A stretch of 64,000 nt of DNA. Origin: Sindora glabra (taxonomy: Eukaryota; Streptophyta; Magnoliopsida; Fabales; Fabaceae). Below are positions 14,201 through 24,430 of the stretch, piece by piece; the stretch's first letter is position 1, and the number at the start of each line of letters is the position of its first letter. Under the pieces are notes generated by a model that saw nothing but the letters and a program-made list of their open reading frames with translations, did no database searches and was not told where the DNA came from. The stretch lies in NCBI GenBank assembly GCA_020226215.1, contig CM035226.1:94822895-94886894 (forward strand), given 5' to 3'. A program made the position numbers and the translations under genes.

Positions 14201-17200
14201 TTACGGGGATTGATGGAAAGATATCGAAGTAAAAAAAGAGACTTGTATATAATTTTCATTGATCTAGAAAAAATCTATAATCGAGTACCAAGAGAAATGT
14301 TATGAAAAATTTTAGAAAAAAAAGAAGTTCATATATCCAAGTTATACAAGACATGTATGATGGAATAATTACAAGTGTAAAAACTCCCGACGAAGAGACA
14401 AAAAATTTTATTATAAGGATACGTCTACATCAAGGTTCGACCTTAAATCGTTGCTTGTTTAATCTAATTTTAGATGTTCTTACCAAAAATATACAAGAAA
14501 CTATTCCTAAATGTATGCTATTTGCAAATCATATAGTTCTAATTGAAAAATCACAGGAAGCTGTTAACTATAAACTAGAGATTTAGAGACAAGCATTAGA
14601 ATCAAAGAATTTTCGCTTAAGTAAGAGCAAGATAAAGTATATGCATTGCGAATTTAATAAAAAACAAGATAGAAATAATTTGGAAGTAAGAATTGAAGAG
14701 CATGTTATATCACAAGTATCTAATTTTAAGTATTTGAGATTTATGTTACAAAATAATAAAAAAAATTGATGAAAATATCACACATAAGATACAAGCTAAA
14801 TGGTTAAAATGGAGGAAGACATCAAGAGTTATTTATGACTGCAAAGTACCTACTAAACTTAAAGTGAAGTTTTATTAGACCACTATACAACTAGTTATGC
14901 TTTATGGTAGTGAATATTGAGCTCTAAAAGGACAATAAAAGCAAAAAATGAAAATAACAAAAATAATAATGTTAAGATAGATATATGAACATATAAGAAA
15001 GGACAAGATACAAAATAAACGCATACGAGAGTATATTGGCGTGGCACCTATTGAGCAGAAAATGAAAAAAATTCGATTAAGATAGTTTAGTTATGTGCAA
15101 AGAAAGTCATTAGAGGCACTAGTGAGAAGATTCGATCACATAATCTTTAGTCTTATGAAATTGTAAAAGGAGGTCAAAAAGAACATTAAAGAAAGTTATA
15201 AAAAAAGATCTCTTAGTGAATAATATTACTGAAAATTTGATTTCTGATAAAGTCCAATAGCATTGTGTAATCCATGTAACCAACCTCATTCAGTAAGATA
15301 AGATTTTGTTGTTATTGTTGCTATTGTTATTGTTGTTTTGTTTTTTTCATGTCATCGCTAAGCATTATTCATCAATCATGTCCTCACATCCACAACAAAA
15401 TGGAGTTATTGAAAAAAAAAATCATCACTTGGTTGAAATTGCGCAAACTTTATTATTGCATGCTAATGTTCCATTTCATTTTTAGGGTGACGCTATCTTA
15501 ATAGCTTGTTATTTAATTAATCACATACCTTCATCTATTTTGAAAAATACAATTCCTCATTCTTTAGTATACCAAAATGAATCTCTAAATAAGCTTTCTC
15601 CTTGTATTTTTAGGTCCACTTGTTTTATTCATAATCTTACTCCAAAAAAAGATAAATTATTAGCTCATCTACAAAATGTCTTCTTGTGGGCTACTCAAGG
15701 CTACAAAAAGGATACAAGTGTTATTTTTCAAGTTTAAAGAAATACTTCATATTTACTGATATTACCTTTTTTAAAACTTCTTATTTCTTTTCTTCTTCTA
15801 AAGAATCTATTTTTATATTTGAGATTTTACCACTACCGATCCTTTATCCAATTCCTTCAAATCCACCACAAGATCAACCCCTTATCACTGGTCAATGATG
15901 TCCTCATCCAAATGCACCTCAAGTAACTAATGATAATCCACCTATGGACTCACCATAAGGTTCCATGGAATCTCCTACCTCAAATCCACCTAAGGATCCT
16001 CCTATTGTCCTCAATAAAAGTACTAGTTCCACTCATAACCCTTATCTTATTTATAATTTTTAGTTATCATTATTTATCTGCCCCCCCACCATTTTGTCTT
16101 TGTTTCTGCCTTGTCTTCAATTTCTATTCCTAAAACTATACAAAAAGCTCTCTTACACCCAGGGTGGCATACAATGATGCTTAATGAGATGGTAGCATTA
16201 GAAATTAATGGCATATGGAATTTGGTTCCTTTACCTTCTAACAAATTTGCTGTTGGATGTTGATGGGTATATACTATCAAGATTGGCCCTGATGGAAAAA
16301 TAGACCAGTTGAAAATTAGACTGGTTGCTAAAGAATATATTCAGATTTTTGGCCAAGACTATAGTGACACTTTTTCCTATTGTCAAAATTACATCAGTTT
16401 TTTCGTTTTTATCTCTTACAACCATTAATTATTGGTCTCTATATCAACTAAATATCAAAAATACCTTTTTACATGAGGATCTTTACGAAAAAGACAATAT
16501 GAAGTAGCCTCCAAGATTTATTGCTCAAGAAAAGACTAGTCTTGTTTGTCGATTAAAGAAATCTGTATATGATCTTAAACAGTGCCCTCGAGTTTGGTTT
16601 GGAAAATTTATTAAACTTAATCAAGATTTTGGCATGTGTCAAAATAAAGCAAATCATTTCATCTTTTATCAACATTCGTCTACCTCTCAATATATCTATC
16701 TCATTATGTTGATAATATAGTTATTATGAGGAGTGATCAGGTTGGTATTGATCAACTTAAGCAATATATCTCAAGATTTCAAACCTTTGCCTGCATTTCC
16801 TTTTACGTAGCGAAGAAGTCAAACGACTGCATCCCGATGAATATCACATGGTGAGTTGAGAAATTGACTCACCACACTCACAGTAAATGAAATATCTGGT
16901 CAAGTGATTGTGAGGCAGTTCAATTTTCTAACAAGCCTGCGATATCTTTACGGATCTGAAAGTGGTTTACCTTGATTGGATAATAGTCCAATATTTGGAT
17001 CCATAGAAGTATTTATAAGTTTAGAGTTTAGCAATCCTGTCTCATCTAAAACATTAAAAGCATATCTGCGTTGAGAGATAGAAATGCCACAACAGGATTA
17101 AGCCACTTCAATACCAAGAAAATACCGAAATTTTTCCAAGTCTTTTATTTGAAAATAATGGAAAATACGTTGCTTAAGTCAATCTATACCAACCTGATCA

Positions 17201-20200
17201 CTTCCTGTAATAACTATATCATCAACATAAACTATGAGATATATAGATTAAGAGATAGACGAATGGTGATAAAAATCAAAATGTTCTGCTTCACTTTGAC
17301 ACATGCCAAAATCTCGAATAACTTTACTAAACCTCCCAAACCAAGCTCAAGGGGACTGTTTAAGACCATACAGAGATTTCTTCAAACGACAAACAAGACC
17401 AGGCTCCCCCTGAACAACAAACCCCGAAGGTTGCTCCATATAGACTTCTTCTTCAAGGTCCTTATGTAAAAATGCATTTTTGATATCCAGTTGATGTAGA
17501 GATCAATGATTAATGGCTGTAAGAGATAAAAACAAGCGAACGGATGCAATTTTGGCAACAGGAGAAAAGGTATCACTATAATCTAGGCCAAAAATTTGAG
17601 TATATCCTTTAACAACCAATCTAACTTTCAATCGATCTATTTTTCCATCTAGGCCAACCTTGATAGTATACACCCAACGAAATCCAACAGTAGATTTGTC
17701 AGATAGTAAAGGAACTAAATCCCATGTACCGCTAATTTCTAATGCTGTCATCTAATCAAGCATCGCTTGACGCCACCCTGGGTGAGAGAGAGCTTCCTGT
17801 ATAGTTTTAGGAATAGAAACGGTTAGGAATAGAAACGGAGGACAAGGCAGAAATAAAGGCAAAATATGGGACAGATAAACGATGATAACTCAAAAAATTA
17901 TAAATAGGATAAAGATTACGAGTAAAACAAATACCTTTATGGAAGGCAATAGGAAGATTGTTAGGTGGATCTGAGGTAACAGATTCCACAGAACCGGATA
18001 GTGAGTCAACAGGTTGATCATCATCATCAATTACTTAATATGCATTTGAACGAGGACATCATTGATAAGTGATAAGAGGTCGACCTTATGGTGGATTTGA
18101 AAGAATTGAATTAAGGACTGGTAGTGGTCAAAAAAAATATGGAAATAGATTCTCCAGAAGAAGAAAAGAAATAAGAAGTTTCAAAAAAGGTAACATAAGC
18201 AGATATGAAGTATTTCTTTAAGGTTGGAGAATAACACCTGTATCCGTTTTGTAGTCTCGAGTAGCCCACAAAAACACATTTTATAAAACGAGCTGATAGT
18301 TTATCTTTCCCTGGAGTGAGATCATGAACAAAACAAGTGGACCCAAAAATACGAGAAGAAAGTTTATACAAATATTCATTCGGGTACACTGAAGAATAAG
18401 GAATTATATTTTCTAAAACAGATGAAGACATGCGATTAATTAAATCACAAGCTGTTAAGATAGCATCACCCCAAAAATGAAACAACATATTAGCATGTAA
18501 TAATAAAGTTCGTGCAGTTTCAACTAAGTGACGATTTTTCCTTTCAGCAACTCCATTTTGTTGGGTGTGAGGACATGTTGATTGATGAATAATGCCTTAT
18601 GATAACATAAAAGAAGCAAAAGATGCAGAAAAATATTCATGAACATTATCACTACGAAGTATTTGTATAGGTATTCTAAATTGGGTACGAATCTCAAAAA
18701 CAAAGAATTTAAAAATGAAAAATAATTCAAAACGATCCTTCATCAAATATAACTAAGTACATCGAAAATAATCATCAATAAAGGTTACAAAGTATCGAAA
18801 ACCTAAAATAGTACTGACATAACTAGGACCCCATACATCATAATGAATTAAAGAAAAAAAGGACTTAGCTCAACTAGTAGTTTTATTAGAGAAAGAACTA
18901 CGAACATGTTTACCGAGTTGGCATGACTCACAATCTAAGGACTTCAGTTGAAAAACTTGGAACCATTTTCTGTAATTTTAAAAAACTCGGATGACTCAAA
19001 TGACAGTGGATTAATTCCGGAGAGTCTGCAACAATACAAGTAATTGATGATGTTGGTTGAATGAAGTAGAGTCCTCTTGACTCACATCTAGTACCAATCA
19101 TCTTCCCCATATCCCGATCCTGTATTAAAAAAGAATCGAAAAAGAAAATTACAGAACAATTGAGAGTTCGAATAAGTTGACTAATAGAAATTAAGTTGAA
19201 AGGAGGGAAAAATATTCTGGTGGTTTGAGAGTGCTGGGAATATGTTTGTGATCAGTGGCTTAGTATAGGAGAAAAAGAATGAGCGTGAAGCTCAATATGA
19301 AAATAGAATGCAAAAGCAGAGTCCCTCAATGTGAGGGCTCTGATACCAACTTGAAATTGTTGGAAATGAATGACTTGAGAAAATTATCTCAGCCTTGATT
19401 CTTTATATAGTAAAATTACAATCAATACATTTTAATGCTAGAGAATAAAATCCCTAGAATTATGCTTAAACATTTCCTCATTTATTCTGATTACTAAGTA
19501 ATTACAGCATAGTCAACTAATACATATCAATCACATTTATTACTATTTAACAGGTATCAAGTAGTTTTGGTGATTGAAATTCAAAACTAAGTTAACTAGA
19601 GGATAGATCAAATGTCAATAGTTTGTTCTAGGTGGTGCGTGTATTACATGTGTAGGTTTGGTAGCAACACATGGAGGTGCATGGGAAGATTTCTAGGGAC
19701 ACACTTCCTTCTACAACACCTCCTACAGCCAACGCATCTTGTGTGGTTACCCCTTTGGTTTGTGAACTTTTGTTGATGTTTTTCTTAATGCTTTGATATC
19801 TAGCCGCTATTTCTACCATCAATTTTGTATTTTCATTGGTTCTAATGTGATGCAAGTGTCTTTGGTTGAGGGTGGCTGTTTATTGACTTTTTCTGTTCTT
19901 GCTGATTAATTGGTTAATTTTGACATTGTTCAAGCCTATTTTTAATACATGATATAGTGTGGTTCTTTTAGCTATTTGATTGTGGTGATATAGGCAAAAC
20001 TGGTCTTTTGGATTTTCTATGGGGGGCACTACAGAATTTAACGTCTTTAATGCAAGATTTCATGCAATTTTGATGATTGGAAATAGATTTGTTCCAAGTT
20101 GGTTGATTTGGTGCTATTGGCACTGGTTATGGTGGATTTCAACATTGTTGTAGGTAGTTTTTGGTGTGCTTTCATGGTGCTTAGCTCTTTTGGTATAATT

Positions 20201-23200
20201 ATGCCATGGTTGTTTAGCATGGAGAGAGGAATTTGTTGATTTTAGTGTTGTTCATAATTTTGATGTTCCTCTATGGAGTTTGAGTTCAAATTTAGGCTCC
20301 ATTTGTTTGAAGGAAAAATATTTTTCATAAAATATAATTATAAAATATTAAAATGAAAAAAGGTCTTCATTTATTTAATGTTAAGTATGCAGAATTTGGA
20401 AAAGACAACTTTCCCTTTCTCAAAGAGGAAATTGCTTTGCTTAATTATTTTGACTTTAGGCATCATTTTTTTAACAATAAATATAAGTGGCATATCATTC
20501 ATTCATAAATATACATGCAAATGATATTTTTCTACAAAAAAAGCTTTTCAATGCAACAAACTAAAACTTAGTATATTTTAGCTTAAAATTGATGACTTTT
20601 CAGGTGGTTTCCTATGGTATATTTGGCTTCAAGAGCTATGGTTTTGGGTTTTCCAATGGGTTGACATTAGAGTTTGATGTACATTCCATTGAACTTCATT
20701 TTTTAGGCCAACGGAGATGTGATTTAGTGAGTTACTACTAATAATAGCATTTTTAGCATTGTTCAAGCAACAATGGACAAAATCTAGAGACTTAAAATCT
20801 TTTTTGAGATTTAGTGAGTTACTACGAACATGTTTACCAAAATAGCATGACTTACAATCTAAGAACTTCAAATTTTAAAGACTTGGAACCATTTTTTGTA
20901 GCATTGAAAGACTTAGGTAACCTAAACAACTGTAAACTAATTCTGAAGACACTGCCACAGCACAAATAACTGATGTTGTCAACTAAATGTAATAAAGACC
21001 TCTTAACTCAAATTCGATACCAATCATCTTCCACATACCTTGATCTTGTATAAGAAAAGAATCATTAGAAAAAATGATTACAAAACAATTGAGAGTTCGG
21101 ATAAGTTGACTAATAAAATTAAGTTAAAAGGAGAATTGGACATGTAAAGAATAGACAGCAAATATAGGGAAGCGAAATGTTTAGCTTGACCAATACCATA
21201 TGCAGCTACTTTAGAACCATCAACCAATGTGATTAAAAGGAGGGATTTAGTAGTGCAATCAAGATGAGTAAAAGGAAATTAATTACCACATAATCAAAAA
21301 CTCCCAAATCAAGAATCTAGCAATCAAGAGATGTAAAATGAGATAAGCAAACCATAAAATTACCCGTGTCTACAATGGATGTAATACATGTTTGTTTCTA
21401 TTTGGATGCCTTGTACTAAAGAAATTGTCCTTTAAGAAATTTCCAGTACTCTAGATCAAAAAAGAAAGAGGATTGATCAATATCAGACGATTCAAAGCCA
21501 AATTGAACAACATTGGCAGATTGAGAAGATTGGCCATGTAGAACAAATCATCTATCTCAAGTATGTGCCAACCTATGACAATAAGTAAACTAAGGCTGAA
21601 TACTCTGACTACCACCACATCCCCTTTGATTGCTTCGACCACCATCACGTCTACAATCATCAATGTGTCACCAAGGTAGAGTTTATAGTATCAAAAGGAG
21701 TGGTCAAAACTGAAGTGAGTAAGCCTAATAAACAAATGATTAACACCTCTGCTTTTTGAACACCAACATTGTTTGTCTAGTGACAAACGATTCCAAGATC
21801 AGAATTTAAATCTACAAGAATAAAGACCATAAGAAAATCCACCAATGAACACATCTGTGCAGGTGGTTTGTCAAAAAAAACATTGCAACACTCCAGGAAT
21901 CATGCCAAACAACCACAAACTAGAGGAGATTTTGTGCGTCTGGAGTCTGATGATGAACTGGGTTTCTGAGTTCTATTTTAGGTGATTTAGCTGGATTCTT
22001 AGGTTCAGAAAGAAGGGCAATTTGGTTCTGTTTGGACTGTAGACAGAAGAAGCTGCAATGTGCAGCAGCAAAGAAGATTTCGTAGTAGCAGCAGAGAAGA
22101 AAGTAGCTGTGATTTGCAGTGGTAAAGGAAAAGAACAAAAAAGAATAGACCCTCCAGAGAATATTGCCATTCCAACTTGAATTTAGAGAATTCTGAATTT
22201 GAAGGAATGGCTAAAGCAATTGCTTCAGCCAAGAATTCTATTTATATACAAAAAATACAATCAATTAGGTAATTGGAATCAACTAGGAAGATTCTAATCT
22301 AGCTAAAAATGGAAAACAATTATAAAAGCAATACCTAACAATCAGTCTAAAAAACAATTTAAGACAATTTCCTATTACGTACATAAGTCTAACATATTCA
22401 ATATATACAAATATCATGTCTGAACTCGTTAAAAAAGGCATCTCAGTATGGAAATCAACTTACAATAAAATAAGCAATGTACGCAACAGTGAGTGTCAGA
22501 GAAATCTCTATCACGGTATCATTAAAAATAAACCCAAGCCACAAAACAGATGCTATCCCAAAAGCAAGACCAATTCCTACACTGGACCAAGAAAAGGGTC
22601 ATATAAGCAAAACAAATTGTTCTCAATATTGCTATAAAAAAGTTGATGAAACATACGCTCCAAGTGAAACTTGTGTCAGAAATTTGATAATGGCAGTTGA
22701 ATTGAAGCTCTCTCCAAGAACCATTCGATAGAATAGTGTATACACCACAATTGCTGTCCTGGATATGATGATTGAGCACATACGAAGGAACAAGTGAAAA
22801 AAAAAACAATTATACATGGTATATCTTTAAGGCATTCACTAATTTCATAGCTCTAACCAGGAAATATAAAGATTGATCTGATCCAAAGACATCATTTAAA
22901 ACAAGTGTGAAGTAAATGAAAATGAATACCCGTCATTCATCAAGGATTCCCCTTCAATTATGGTACTCAGTTTTTTGCTGGCACCAAGCTCTTTCAACAA
23001 AGCCACAACTGCTACAGGATCAGTTGCACTAAGCAACCCCCCAAGCAGCAATGACGTCTTCCAACTCCAGTTATATGGAAAAGTAAGCTGCATTATGACA
23101 TAAGAGTGATGATCATAAGGCATATTTGACAAAATATAAACACAATAGTTTAGATACCTTCAAAACAGATCCGAGACAAAAGGTCGAAATCAAAACACCT

Positions 23201-24399
23201 GGTCCAGCTAAAAATATCATCTGTACAATACACCTCTGCACCAGAACAGGAATTAAACTATCATAATATTATGTAATGATTGGCACAGTTAATGCTAGCA
23301 TTATCACAATATCAACATCAGTTTTATTCTCATCCCCAATGCAGTCATTGCAAGTCTTTTAAATCTAATTTTGTTCAAAATGTCTAAGATTTTTCTTTTC
23401 CAATCGGAAGTATCATACAAGCCATATGCCAGTGATGTTACACAAACACTACAGCTAAAGGGAAAAATCAAATCAATCCATTCATTCATAATTTGACAGG
23501 CAGGAGGACATTGATTTGTGCTGCGCTAACAGTTTTTCTCTAATATGGTTTGTTCGAATTAACTTATATCAATATCTGTTTTATTGGACAAGACACCTTA
23601 AAGTAACACAACTGTGAAACCCTGAACCATCCTCCTATATTTTTCCTAACCATAACCGTAGAGTTAGTGCCCCAGGTGTTATTTCCAGCAGAACACCATA
23701 CTGTGATGCTGATATAAAATAAGATCCTCTTTTCTTTCAAAATAAATAATTGAGAAAAAAGAATCACAAAGGAAGAGGAGAAAATCCTTCAGCCAAAAAA
23801 AAAAAAAAACAAAGAAAAGAAGATGAGAAACAGAAAATAGCTGCTCTAAGGAGAATCAAAGAGCATGATACAGTTGCTCATAAGAAGTTTTGCAATTGTT
23901 CCACAAGTCCTCCATAGAAGCTTCCCTAAAGATAAAGAAGTGGCTTCACAGAAGTTAGAAAGGAAACATGTATAAATCTACTTATAATCAGCCAGAGATT
24001 ACTTTGGAAGTATGTGCACTAGATCGGTCAGATATGCCAGCAAACCATCAAGTAAGACAATGCCATGCATGCATGTATGAGCTAAATAGACCAACAACAT
24101 CATGTTAAAACCCAAATGACAAGTATGTAAGCATACAAAAATCAAAAGAAAAAATAAACCTTAATTTGGTGGACTTCCATTGAGAATGAACTTTCGAAAA
24201 GGAGAGCTGGTAGAAAAACAGCTAATAGAAGATCGGGATCAATATCTGACCCTGCAGTTTTAATATATCAACTCCTTCAATTACTTTTCAAATGAATAAA
24301 CATGCCAAAGGATCATTAAGTTGAGAACTTTTTGCAGATACCAAACCTAAAAATATGAGGACAATGAGTACTAATAACTATGCAAGAACATTTCTTCTT

Positions 24400-24430
<31 letters not shown>

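Larger units (their letters stand above)
11334..16780 (+). mobile_element. Copia element C, plus-strand copy, 3'-truncated in RT
   Basis: A 187-bp 5' LTR, primer site and decayed gag-pol read left to right. They stop just after the YVDD region of reverse transcriptase at about 16,780, where a minus-strand copy of the same family begins. An RTE LINE interrupts the integrase (about 13,936-15,345). Stops are frequent. The LTR matches that of the minus copy at 19,352-19,552. Confidence 0.82.
16781..19552 (-). mobile_element. Copia element C, minus-strand copy, truncated and gag-deleted
   Basis: Reading right to left: LTR 19,352-19,552, primer site, then a short leader joined directly to protease/GAG-pre-integrase (no gag). 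Integrase, linker and RT follow, and it stops in the region between RT and RNase H at about 16,781. Both this copy and the plus-strand copy lack their 3' ends and meet tail-to-tail. Coding similarity between them is high, so they belong to one family. Confidence 0.8.

Noticed and set aside
22522..22817. Minus-strand frames starting in SOS1 introns 5-6 with hydrophobic stretches
   Set aside because: They read SOS1 exon 6-7 DNA in the wrong frame; the correct spliced frame accounts for the sequence.
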